From the NCBI GenBank assembly GCA_963842725.1, contig CAWJHN010000004.1, positions 1,426,001 through 1,490,000 of the forward strand: a stretch of DNA of 64,000 bases, written 5' to 3'. This DNA comes from UBA10649 sp963842725. Its GTDB lineage: Bacteria; Actinomycetota; Actinomycetes; S36-B12. The position numbers were made by a program, and so were the translations under genes. The notes below the pieces were generated by a model, which was not told the origin of the DNA, did no database searches, and saw only the letters and a program-made list of their open reading frames with translations. Positions within the stretch are counted from its first letter, which is position 1. Each line of letters starts with the position of its first letter. Of the stretch, positions 33,550 through 40,660 are shown one piece after another.

Positions 33550-34383
33550 ATGTCGCGTCCGGACGCTCGTGCCCTCGCCGATGTGCTCGGCGACCACCCC
33601 CTGCTGCCTGCCGCCTGGCGGGCGGCCACGGCGGCCGGCCGATTCCTCAAGGACGAGCGGCCGACGGCACTCGTAATCGACACGAAGAGCAGCCCGAGCG
33701 ACTCCGTCACGGTGATGGACCGGACCGCGGAGTCGATGATCGTCGACATGCTCCTCGGCCCGCGCCCCGACGACGGGCTGCTGGGGGAGGAGGGCGGCGA
33801 GCGGCCGGGCACGTCGGGCGTGCGCTGGATCGTCGATCCGCTGGACGGCACCGTCAACTACCTCTACGGCATCCCGCTCTGGGGCGTGTCGATCGCCGCC
33901 GAGGTCGACGGCGTCGTGGAGGTGGGCGTCGTGGCCACTCCCATGTCCGACGAGGTCTTCATCGGCACACGCGGCAAGGGCAGCTGGTGCGTCCGCGACG
34001 GCGTCGCCGAACGGCTGGCGGTGCGGTCGTGCGACAGCCTCGAATCGGCGCTCGTGTCGACCGGATTCGGCTATGCGGCGGCGCGCCGGAGGCGCCAGGC
34101 GGCCGTGCTGGCCGGACTGATCGGCAGCGTTCGGGACGTCCGCCGGTCCGGCTGCGCCGTGATCGACCTGTGCTGGCTCGCTCGTGGTCGGATGGACGGA
34201 CTCTTCGAGGTAGGCCTGAACGCATGGGACATCGCGGCGGGTGGCCTGATCGCCCGCGAGGCGGGCGCCGTGGTGACCGGGCTGAGCGACGAAGACGCAT
34301 CGGTGCTCATCCTGGCCGCCGTGCCCGGCCTGCACGCCGCGCTGCGAGCGGCCCTTGCCGACCTGCGAGCCGACGAGGTTTGA
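33550..34383 (+). CDS. suhB: Inositol monophosphatase-family phosphatase
   Basis: 277 residues. The metal-binding motifs are complete: GEEGGERPG (Glu), WIVDPLDGTVNYLYGIP (DPxDGT), and WDIAAGGLIAREAGA (WDxAAG). The family dephosphorylates inositol 1-phosphate or related sugar phosphates. It occupies the position of Rv2701c (suhB) in the conserved block. CAGGAT ends 6 nt before the ATG. Confidence 0.9.
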   Translation: MSRPDARALADVLGDHPLLPAAWRAATAAGRFLKDERPTALVIDTKSSPSDSVTVMDRTAESMIVDMLLGPRPDDGLLGEEGGERPGTSGVRWIVDPLDGTVNYLYGIPLWGVSIAAEVDGVVEVGVVATPMSDEVFIGTRGKGSWCVRDGVAERLAVRSCDSLESALVSTGFGYAAARRRRQAAVLAGLIGSVRDVRRSGCAVIDLCWLARGRMDGLFEVGLNAWDIAAGGLIAREAGAVVTGLSDEDASVLILAAVPGLHAALRAALADLRADEV

Positions 34384-34389
34384 GCCTGC

Positions 34390-34908
34390 TCAGCCGATCC
34401 GCCTCATCTCGGACCGGTACCAGTGCACGTTGCGGACGTACGTCGACACGGCATGCGCGAACTCGTCGTCCGTGACCACGCCCTCCGTGATCGCGGCCGG
34501 CACGCCGAGGGCGCGGGCGTTCGGGGGGACGACGCGGCCGTTGCCCACGACGGCGCCTGCGCCGACCAGGGCATGGGGACCGACGACGGCGCGATGCAGG
34601 ACCGTGGACCCGGACCCGACGAGGGAGTCGTCGTGGATCGTGCACCCCTCGAGGTGGGCGTTGTGGCCGACCACGCAACGGTCGCCGATGACGGTGTCGA
34701 GGGTCGACGTGCAGTGCACGACTGTCCCGTCCTGCACTGAGGTCTGCGAGCCGACGATCACTGCTCCATGATCACCGCGGAGCACTGCGGCGGGCCAGAC
34801 GCTCGACTCCGCTCCGATGCGCACGTCGCCGATGATGATGGCGTCGGGGTGCACGAACGCGCTCGGGTCGATGGTGGGCTCACGGTCTCCGATGGCGTAG
34901 AGGGGCAT
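34390..34908 (-). CDS. Gamma-carbonic anhydrase-family hexapeptide-repeat protein
   Basis: 172 residues forming a left-handed beta-helix: repeats such as IIIGDVRIGAESSVWPAAVLRGDHGAVIVGSQTSVQDGTVVHCT. The zinc-ligand histidines are in VVHC, VGHNAHLEG (two His). The family includes gamma-carbonic anhydrases and YrdA/PaaY-like proteins whose activity is often unproven. AGGAG precedes the ATG, and minus-strand TAATACCT about 20 nt upstream is a -10 candidate. It converges on suhB with 6 bp between stops. Confidence 0.85.
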   Translation of the reverse strand: MPLYAIGDREPTIDPSAFVHPDAIIIGDVRIGAESSVWPAAVLRGDHGAVIVGSQTSVQDGTVVHCTSTLDTVIGDRCVVGHNAHLEGCTIHDDSLVGSGSTVLHRAVVGPHALVGAGAVVGNGRVVPPNARALGVPAAITEGVVTDDEFAHAVSTYVRNVHWYRSEMRRIG

Positions 34909-35109
34909 TCGGGCTCCTGGCCGGCGAGGTATTAGGGGCGTCGACGTGATCGACGACGCGCTAGGCCTACCCTGCCACGTCGTCGGATCGGGCATGCGGC
35001 ACAATCTGCCCGCGCAGGCCTGTTCGGGAATGATCGCGGTCCCATGGACGTTCCCGGTGCGTGCACGGACCACGAACCGCCCGAAGGGCGGACGACGAAG
35101 GGCGAGGAC

Positions 35110-35406
35110 ATGGCAACCGACTACGACGCACCTCGGAAGACCGATGAGGAGCTCGCAGAGGATAGCCTCGAGGAGCTGAAGGCTCGCCGGGCCGACAAGG
35201 CCTCGTCCGCCGTCGATGTCGACGAGGCCGAACTGGCCGAGAGCCTGGAGCTGCCGGGCGCGGATCTGTCCGACGAGAGCCTGACCGTCCGCGTGCTGCC
35301 GAGGCAGTCGGACGAGTTCACCTGCAGCTCGTGCTTCCTGGTCCAGCACCGCAGCCAGCTCGACCATGAGGGGAAGAACGGCCCGATCTGCAAGGAGTGC
35401 GCGTAG
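35110..35406 (+). CDS. DUF4193 family zinc-ribbon protein
   Basis: 98 residues. MATDYDAPRKTDEELAEDSLEELKARR and a C-terminal CSSCFLVQHRSQLD..ICKECA four-cysteine zinc ribbon are the DUF4193 signature (Rv2699c in M. tuberculosis). The acidic middle (VDVDEAELAESLELPGADLSDES) is typical. The function is unknown; homologues are described as conserved actinobacterial proteins with possible transcription roles. GGGCGAGG precedes the ATG. CACAAT at 35000-35005 is a -10 candidate giving a leader of about 100 nt. Confidence 0.9.
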   Translation: MATDYDAPRKTDEELAEDSLEELKARRADKASSAVDVDEAELAESLELPGADLSDESLTVRVLPRQSDEFTCSSCFLVQHRSQLDHEGKNGPICKECA

Positions 35407-35412
35407 CCCCCG

Positions 35413-35471
35413 TCGACCTTGAGGTTGGCGGCGATTCGCGTCCGCGAAATCGCCGCCAACCTCAAGGTCGA
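35413..35471. terminator. Long inverted repeat between convergent genes
   Basis: The left arm begins TCGACCTTGAGGTTGGCGGC at 35413 and the right arm ends GCCGCCAACCTCAAGGTCGA at 35471; 28 bp pair with a single bulged base and a minimal loop. It starts 7 bp after the DUF4193 stop and ends 26 bp before the DUF4235 stop, so it would act as a two-way terminator. It lacks a T-tract on either side. The arms are far longer than usual. Confidence 0.65.
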
Positions 35472-35496
35472 GGGGCATTGTTGGTGTGAGGAGCGA

Positions 35497-35799
35497 TCAG
35501 GTGCGGCGAGCGCCGATCTTGCTGACCAGCCGGTAGACGGCCACCTCGGCGACTGCGGCGGTCGTGGTGATGACCGCAGTCCAGACGATGGCCCGCATCA
35601 GCGGTACCTGCGGATCGCGCGGCAGCGGCGCGGACCGCCCGGTCGACTTCTCGTACGTGGCATTGAGCGCCTTGCGGACGAGCATCGTGACGGCGATCGC
35701 CGCGATCGGGGCGATGAGGTGCATGACTTGATTGGTCTGGACCTCGGCGTCGTCTGCCAGTTCCAATCCGGCCGACTCCAGGCTGGCGTTGCTGTCCAT
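35497..35799 (-). CDS. DUF4235 small membrane protein
   Basis: 100 residues. HLIAPIAAIAVTMLVRKALNATYEKSTG and PLMRAIVWTAVITTTAAVAEVAVYRLVSKIG are two membrane helices with the conserved basic segments of DUF4235. The N-terminal 25 residues are acidic. GGAGGAAG precedes the ATG. Function unknown. Confidence 0.87.
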   Translation of the reverse strand: MDSNASLESAGLELADDAEVQTNQVMHLIAPIAAIAVTMLVRKALNATYEKSTGRSAPLPRDPQVPLMRAIVWTAVITTTAAVAEVAVYRLVSKIGARRT

Positions 35800-35842
35800 T
35801 CTTCCTCCGTGGCGGTCGACGAGCCGGCTCGGCGCCGGAGAC

Positions 35843-36301
35843 TCAGTGGTCCATCGTGGCAGCCAGCGCGCTGTGCACGCGACCGGGGTCGCGGCTGCTG
35901 AACAGCCAGGCCGGGTGCGGGTCATCGGGATCGTCGAGTCGCACCAGCACGCCGCTCGATGTGGACCACGGCCGCAGCGAGACGAACAGTCGCGCGTCGC
36001 TGCCAGGACCGCGCAGTTCAGCTATCCCGGCAGCGTCGATCTCGGTCACCTCGGCGATTGACGTGCATGGCAGGCAGGCGCCCGCGACCCGGAGCTGCCC
36101 GTCGGACACCTCGATGACCGGTGCCGAGATCCACAGCAGCCAGGCGGCCACCGCACCACCGACGATTCCGACTGCCAGGCCGATCAGCGGTTCCAAGGCC
36201 GCGCCGTAGGCGACCGCGATCATCAGCACGAGGGAGAACGCGACGAGCCAGGCCCACCACTTCGGGAGCAGGCGTTCGCGATAGGTCGATGGCAGCGTCA
36301 C
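35843..36301 (-). CDS. DUF3093 family membrane protein
   Basis: 152 residues. YRERLLPKWWAWLVAFSLVLMIAVAYG and a second helix (LIGLAVGIVGGAVAAWLLW) are followed by a beta-rich domain with VAGACLPCTSIAEVTEID and RPWSTSSGVLVRLDDPDDPHPAWLFSSRDP, all conserved in DUF3093 (Rv2698). It is divergent from the thioesterase-dut operon, with 52 bp between starts. Role unknown. Confidence 0.87.
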   Translation of the reverse strand: MTLPSTYRERLLPKWWAWLVAFSLVLMIAVAYGAALEPLIGLAVGIVGGAVAAWLLWISAPVIEVSDGQLRVAGACLPCTSIAEVTEIDAAGIAELRGPGSDARLFVSLRPWSTSSGVLVRLDDPDDPHPAWLFSSRDPGRVHSALAATMDH

Positions 36302-36353
36302 GCTCGGAAGCCTTTCACGACGCGTCGTACGATGCCGCGAGTAGGGTCCAGTC

Positions 36354-37001
36354 GTGAGCCAGAGCGATGCGGGATCCTCGGCGACCGGAGGCAATCGGCC
36401 GCGCGGTGCCCTGCCCACGTCGCCGCCGGTCGATGCGGTGATCCCGTTGCGCGCCGGCAATGCTCCGTCACCGGGTACGGCCATCCCGTCGCACTACCGC
36501 TGGTGCTTCGGCTGCGGGAGTGACCACCCGACCGGCCTGCACATGGTCATGACGGCCGGCGAGGGCCTGACCGTCTCCGGCCAGTTCACGGTGACGGAAC
36601 ACCTGCAGGGTGCACCGGGCCTTGCCCATGGAGGGCTCCTGTCCGCGGCCATCGACGAGATCCTGGGGTCGCTGAACTGGCTCCTGGACGGTCCCGCGGT
36701 GACCGGTCGCCTCGAATGCGACTTCCGGCGCCCCGTTCCGGTGGGAACCGTCCTGCACATCGACGCCGAGGTGGTCGGGGTCAAGGGGCGGAAGGTGTTC
36801 ACCCGCGCCGTCGGCCGACTCGACAACCCGTCCGGGCCCATCGCCATCACCGCCGCGGCCCTGTTCGTGCGGGTGCCGCTGCAGCACTTCGTCGATCATG
36901 GTGCGGCCGAGCACGTGCAGCGGGCGGTCGACGACCGGGCCAGCGGTGGGCCCTCGTGGCGACCGCGTGGCGAGGTGCACCAGGTGGAGCTGAACCCATG
37001 A
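36354..37001 (+). CDS. PaaI-like hotdog thioesterase
   Basis: 215 residues. The hotdog domain shows CFGCGSDHPTGLHMVM and LAHGGLLSAAIDEILGSLNW, the long helix with the HGG and Asp/Glu region that activates water. It probably hydrolyses acyl-CoA esters. A 45-residue disordered N-terminus precedes it. TAGGGT ends 6 nt before the GTG start. The stop overlaps dut (ATGA). Confidence 0.83.
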   Translation: MSQSDAGSSATGGNRPRGALPTSPPVDAVIPLRAGNAPSPGTAIPSHYRWCFGCGSDHPTGLHMVMTAGEGLTVSGQFTVTEHLQGAPGLAHGGLLSAAIDEILGSLNWLLDGPAVTGRLECDFRRPVPVGTVLHIDAEVVGVKGRKVFTRAVGRLDNPSGPIAITAAALFVRVPLQHFVDHGAAEHVQRAVDDRASGGPSWRPRGEVHQVELNP

Positions 37002-37465
37002 GCCCGCCGATCGAGGTGCTGGTCACCCGACTGGACGCCGATCTTCCGTTGCCCGCCTACGAGCACCCCGGAGACGCCGGCCTCGACCTTCGCAGTCGCG
37101 TCGACTGCGAGCTTGCGCCGGGGGAGCGTCGGCTCGTCCCGACCGGCATCGCCATCGCACTGCCCGACGGATACGTCGGCCTGGTCCATCCACGCAGTGG
37201 GCTGGCCCTCCGGCAGGGGATCGGGATCGTCAACGGGCCGGGCACGGTCGACGCCGGGTACCGGGGCGAGATCGGCGTGATCCTCATCAACCACGATCGA
37301 TCCGATGCCGTGCGCATCCAGCGGGGGGACCGGATCGCGCAGTTGGTCGTGCAGCGCGTCGAGCGGGCGCACCTCGTCGAGGTGTCCGAGCTGCCGGGTT
37401 CGCATCGCGGCGTGGGTGGGTTTGGCTCGACGGGCGGCAACGCCGGTACCGTAACGGACGGATAA
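36998..37465 (+). CDS. dut: dUTP diphosphatase
   Basis: 155 residues with all five trimeric dUTPase motifs: DAGLDL (1), HPRSGLALR (2), NGPGTVDAGYRGEIGVIL (3, uridine discrimination and catalytic Asp), GDRIAQLVVQ (4) and GVGGFGSTGG (5). It removes dUTP and provides dUMP for thymidylate synthesis. Start overlaps the thioesterase stop. Orthologous position to Rv2697c. Confidence 0.96.
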   Translation: MSPPIEVLVTRLDADLPLPAYEHPGDAGLDLRSRVDCELAPGERRLVPTGIAIALPDGYVGLVHPRSGLALRQGIGIVNGPGTVDAGYRGEIGVILINHDRSDAVRIQRGDRIAQLVVQRVERAHLVEVSELPGSHRGVGGFGSTGGNAGTVTDG

Positions 37466-37498
37466 CGCCCTCAAGGCGTTCGGATAGGGGAGACGCAC

Positions 37499-38116
37499 GT
37501 GACGCAGAGCCTGGCCGATGGCCCGTGGGACGAGTCCCAGGTGGACTTCTCGGACGGGGTCGAGCGACTCGACCTCGGCGGACTGATGGTGACGGCGACG
37601 CCGGGCGTCGACGTACAGGTTCAGGTCGACGAGTCCACCGGGAAGGTTGCCCTGCTGACCTTCGCCCGCCCGGACGGCGCAGTGCAGGTCCAGCCGTACG
37701 CGGCACCGCGCAGCGGCGGCCTGTGGGAGACGGTGCGGCCCCAGATCAAGTCGTCCATCAACCAGGGTGGCGGGCTCGTCGAGGAGGCCGACGGAGCCTT
37801 CGGGATCGAGCTGCGCGCGCAGGTGAAGTCCGGGGACGGAGCCGGGGCCCTGCAGCCCGCACGATTCGTGGGCATCGACGGGCCGCGGTGGTTCCTGCGC
37901 GCGGTCTTCCTCGGCGCGGCGGCCAAGCCGGGCGAGACCACGAACGTGCTGGAGGCCATGGTGCGACGGCTCGTCGTGGTGCGGGGTGCCGAGGCCATGC
38001 CGGTTGGAGCGCCCATCCCGCTGCAGCTGCCGAGCACCGATGCTCCGGGAGCCCAGACCGACAAGCAGGTGCCTTCGCCCTTCCAGCGGGGACCCGAGAT
38101 CACCGAGATTCGCTAG
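37499..38116 (+). CDS. DUF3710 family protein
   Basis: 205 residues. RLDLGGLMVTATPGVDVQVQVDESTGKVALLTFARPDGAVQVQPYAAPRSGGLWETVRPQI and GPRWFLRAVFLGAAA are conserved DUF3710 blocks (Rv2696c). No membrane segment or signal. It follows dut by 33 bp with GGGGA near the GTG start. Function unknown. Confidence 0.88.
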   Translation: MTQSLADGPWDESQVDFSDGVERLDLGGLMVTATPGVDVQVQVDESTGKVALLTFARPDGAVQVQPYAAPRSGGLWETVRPQIKSSINQGGGLVEEADGAFGIELRAQVKSGDGAGALQPARFVGIDGPRWFLRAVFLGAAAKPGETTNVLEAMVRRLVVVRGAEAMPVGAPIPLQLPSTDAPGAQTDKQVPSPFQRGPEITEIR

Positions 38117-38132
38117 GAGTTAGCCTGTTCAC

Positions 38133-38531
38133 ATGGCATCCACTCCGTCGGACACCGGAAACAGGCTGGCCACGGCCTGGCACCGGTGGACCCGCACGCA
38201 GGCTCAGGCCGAGGCCGACGAGCTCCGCGAGCGGGTGCACGGCGCCGACGTCGCCGATCTGACGCCGATCGACCGCTGCACGCCGGGGCAGACCGTCACG
38301 GTGAGCGGCATGGTCCGCAGCATGACGATCCGACCGCGCAGCAACGTGCCGGCCCTCGAGATCGACCTGTACGACGGATCGGGCAGCGTGTCCGTCGTCT
38401 GGCTCGGTCGGCGCCGCATCCCCGGTATCGATCCGGGCCGGTCGATGGTCGTGTGCGGGCGGCTGACCTGCAACACGGACAGCCCGACCATCTACAACCC
38501 CAAGTACGAACTGAAGCCGTCGGCAGGATGA
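38133..38531 (+). CDS. OB-fold nucleic-acid-binding protein
   Basis: 132 residues. VTVSGMVRSMTIRPRSNVPALEIDLYDGSGSVSVVWLGRRRIPGIDPGRSMVVCGRL is an OB-fold of the RecG/tRNA-anticodon type. It corresponds to Rv2694c. The family may bind single-stranded nucleic acid; no partner is known. TAGCCT ends 6 nt before the ATG, so it has its own leaderless promoter. The stop overlaps the DUF3159 start (ATGA). Confidence 0.85.
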   Translation: MASTPSDTGNRLATAWHRWTRTQAQAEADELRERVHGADVADLTPIDRCTPGQTVTVSGMVRSMTIRPRSNVPALEIDLYDGSGSVSVVWLGRRRIPGIDPGRSMVVCGRLTCNTDSPTIYNPKYELKPSAG

Positions 38532-39265
38532 CGGAGCCGTCGGAGCAGGACCGATCCGCCGAGAGACATCCGTCCGACGCCCACGAGCCGGTGGTCGAGA
38601 TCGAGTCACCGGCGGAGGTTCGCGCAGAGGCCGTGCTGCTCGAGCGTGCGATCGGGGGCTGGCGGGGGGTCATCGACTCCGGCCTGCCGACCGCGGTCTT
38701 CGTGGTCGCCTATGTGGTCACGTCAAGCAACCTGCGCACCTCGCTGATCGCCGCTCTCGCCGCGGGGGTGCTCATCGCCGCCTGGCGCCTGCTGCGCCGC
38801 GAGCAGCTCGGGCAGGTCCTGGCCGGCTTCGTCGGACTGGCCTTCTCGGCGTGGTGGGCGGCGCGCAACGACAATGCATCGGATCTCTACGTGCCAGGGA
38901 TGCTGACCAACCTGGGGTACGGGACGGCCTTTCTCGTCTCGATCCTGGCCACGTGGCCCCTGCTCGGCATCGCGATGGGGCTGCTCACCGGCGAGGGCAC
39001 GTCGTGGCGAGCCGACCCGACGCTGCGCCGCACCTACGCGGCGGCATCGTGGATCTGGGTCGGCCTGTTCTACGGGCGTGTCGTGGTGCAGGCCCCGATG
39101 TACTTCGCCGGGGCCGTCGAGCTTCAGGGCGTCTTCAAGATCGTGATGGGCTACCCGCTGTTCCTGGGCGCGGCCTACTGGACCTACCGCGTCCTCGCGC
39201 CGGTGCTGCAGCACAAGCGCGACGAGAAGGCTGCGGCCGAGAGGCGATCCGACCCTCAGGTGTGA
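38528..39265 (+). CDS. DUF3159 integral membrane protein
   Basis: 245 residues. After an acidic N-terminal 40 residues come about six membrane helices; GWRGVIDSGLPTAVFVVAYVV and FVGLAFSAWWAARNDNASDLYVPGMLTNLGYG are conserved DUF3159 features (Rv2693c). Genomic association with the OB-fold and RCK genes is strong in actinobacteria, but its role is unknown. It converges on ceoC with a 10-bp overlap. Confidence 0.88.
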   Translation: MTEPSEQDRSAERHPSDAHEPVVEIESPAEVRAEAVLLERAIGGWRGVIDSGLPTAVFVVAYVVTSSNLRTSLIAALAAGVLIAAWRLLRREQLGQVLAGFVGLAFSAWWAARNDNASDLYVPGMLTNLGYGTAFLVSILATWPLLGIAMGLLTGEGTSWRADPTLRRTYAAASWIWVGLFYGRVVVQAPMYFAGAVELQGVFKIVMGYPLFLGAAYWTYRVLAPVLQHKRDEKAAAERRSDPQV

Positions 39266-39915
39266 CCGAGCATCCGCTGAAGCTCGGGCTCCTGGTCCGG
39301 CGAGGCGACGAACAGCAACTCGTCCCCGGCATCGAGCGGGTCGTCGGCGCTCGGCGCGATGACGCGAGGACCCCGGACGATCGCGACCAAGGCAGTGTCA
39401 GTGGGCCAGTTCTGGTCTCCGACGCGTTGGCCGACGACCGGCGAGTCGGATGAGAGAGTGATCTCGACGAGATTCGCGTCGCCCTGCCTGAAGGTGAACA
39501 GCCGCACGAGGTCACCGACGCTCACCGCCTCCTCAACCAGCGCGGACAGCATGCGGGGGGTGGACACGGCGACGTCGACGCCCCACGCCTCGTCGAACAT
39601 CCACTCGTTCTTCGGGTGGTTTACGCGGGCAACCACGCGCGGGACCCCGTACTCGGTCTTGGCCAGGAAGGAGACGACCAGGTTGACCTTGTCGTCGCCC
39701 GTTGCGGCGACCACGACCTGGCAGTGGGACAGCATCGCCTCGTCGAGGGCCGACACCTCGCACGCGTCGGCCAGGAGCGTGTCGGCGCCCTCGACGACAC
39801 CCGGTCGGGCAAGTTCGGCGTCGCGGTCGATCAGGAGGACCTGATGGCCGTTGCCGACGAGCTCTCGCGCGATGGCACGGCCGACCTTGCCCGCGCCGGC
39901 GATTGCGACTCGCAT
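39256..39915 (-). CDS. ceoC: TrkA/RCK-type potassium-uptake regulatory protein CeoC
   Basis: 219 residues. The N-terminal RCK-N Rossmann fold has MRVAIAGAGKVGRAIARELVGNGHQVLLIDRD, binding NAD(H) or another adenine nucleotide. The C-terminal RCK-C domain shows LVEITLSSDSPVVGQRV and RVIAPSADDPLDAGDELLFVA. These cytosolic subunits gate K+ channels or transporters. The ATG overlaps the ceoB stop by one base (TGATG). Order and orientation match Rv2691-Rv2692. Confidence 0.9.
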   Translation of the reverse strand: MRVAIAGAGKVGRAIARELVGNGHQVLLIDRDAELARPGVVEGADTLLADACEVSALDEAMLSHCQVVVAATGDDKVNLVVSFLAKTEYGVPRVVARVNHPKNEWMFDEAWGVDVAVSTPRMLSALVEEAVSVGDLVRLFTFRQGDANLVEITLSSDSPVVGQRVGDQNWPTDTALVAIVRGPRVIAPSADDPLDAGDELLFVASPDQEPELQRMLGHT

Positions 39916-40577
39916 CAGGCCTCCTGGGGTCCGTGCTCGAAAACGCGCTCGACGTGCTCGCGGGCGTCGGTGGAGAAGAGCGCGTGGACGAGGTCGCCGT
40001 CCTGGACGACGGTGTCGGCATCGGGAAGGAAGGCCTGGCCGTAGCGCGTCAGGAAGGCGATGCGCGCACCGGTCGCCTGCTCGAGGTCGGTGGACCGCCG
40101 GCCGATCCAGTGCTGGCCCGTGTGGACCTCGGCGAGCGCGATCGTGCCGCCGGGATCGCGGTACTCGTCCTGGGCGCCGAGAGGCAGCAGGCCGCGCATG
40201 ATCTGGCCCGTCGTCCACGAGACGGTGGCAACGGTGGGGATGCCCAGGCGCTGGTAGACCTCGGCGCGGCGGGGGTCGTAGATGCGGGCAACGACCTGCT
40301 CGACCCCGTAGGTCTCGCGGGCCACGCGGGCGGCGAGGATGTTGCTGTTGTCGCCGCTGCTCACCGCCGCGAAGGCGTGCGCACGCTCGATACCTGCGTC
40401 CTCGAGGGTCTCGCGGTCGAAGCCGACACCGGTGACGGTCTGCCCCCCGAAGTCGGGACCGAGCTTGCGGAAGGACCTGGGGTCCTGGTCGACGACGGCC
40501 ACCGAATGGCCGATCTCGTCGAGCCGATGAGCGAGCAGCGAGCCGACCCGACCGCAGCCCAGGATCACGATGTGCAC
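39915..40577 (-). CDS. ceoB: TrkA/RCK-type potassium-uptake regulatory protein CeoB
   Basis: 220 residues. HIVILGCGRVGSLLAHRLDEIGHSVAVVDQD is the RCK-N nucleotide-binding motif. The RCK-C part spans IALAEVHTGQHWIGRR to FLPDADTVVQDGDLVHAL. Start is GTG; minus-strand TAGCGT (40589-40584) ends 6 nt before it. It is divergent from a KimA-like permease with 83 bp between starts, and no TrkH/KtrB membrane subunit is present nearby, so the permease is a candidate partner. Confidence 0.9.
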   Translation of the reverse strand: MHIVILGCGRVGSLLAHRLDEIGHSVAVVDQDPRSFRKLGPDFGGQTVTGVGFDRETLEDAGIERAHAFAAVSSGDNSNILAARVARETYGVEQVVARIYDPRRAEVYQRLGIPTVATVSWTTGQIMRGLLPLGAQDEYRDPGGTIALAEVHTGQHWIGRRSTDLEQATGARIAFLTRYGQAFLPDADTVVQDGDLVHALFSTDAREHVERVFEHGPQEA

Positions 40578-40660
40578 GGTCGAACGCTACACGCTGCCTC
40601 CACCCCTCCTCTCCCGACTGGCCTCACACGGTCGGACCCCCCGGCGTAGGCTCTCGCAAC

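Noticed and set aside
37464..37481. Small hairpin AACGCC-CTCAA-GGCGTT between dut and DUF3710 genes
   Set aside because: Only 6 bp, no T-tract, inside an apparent operon; not supportable as a terminator.
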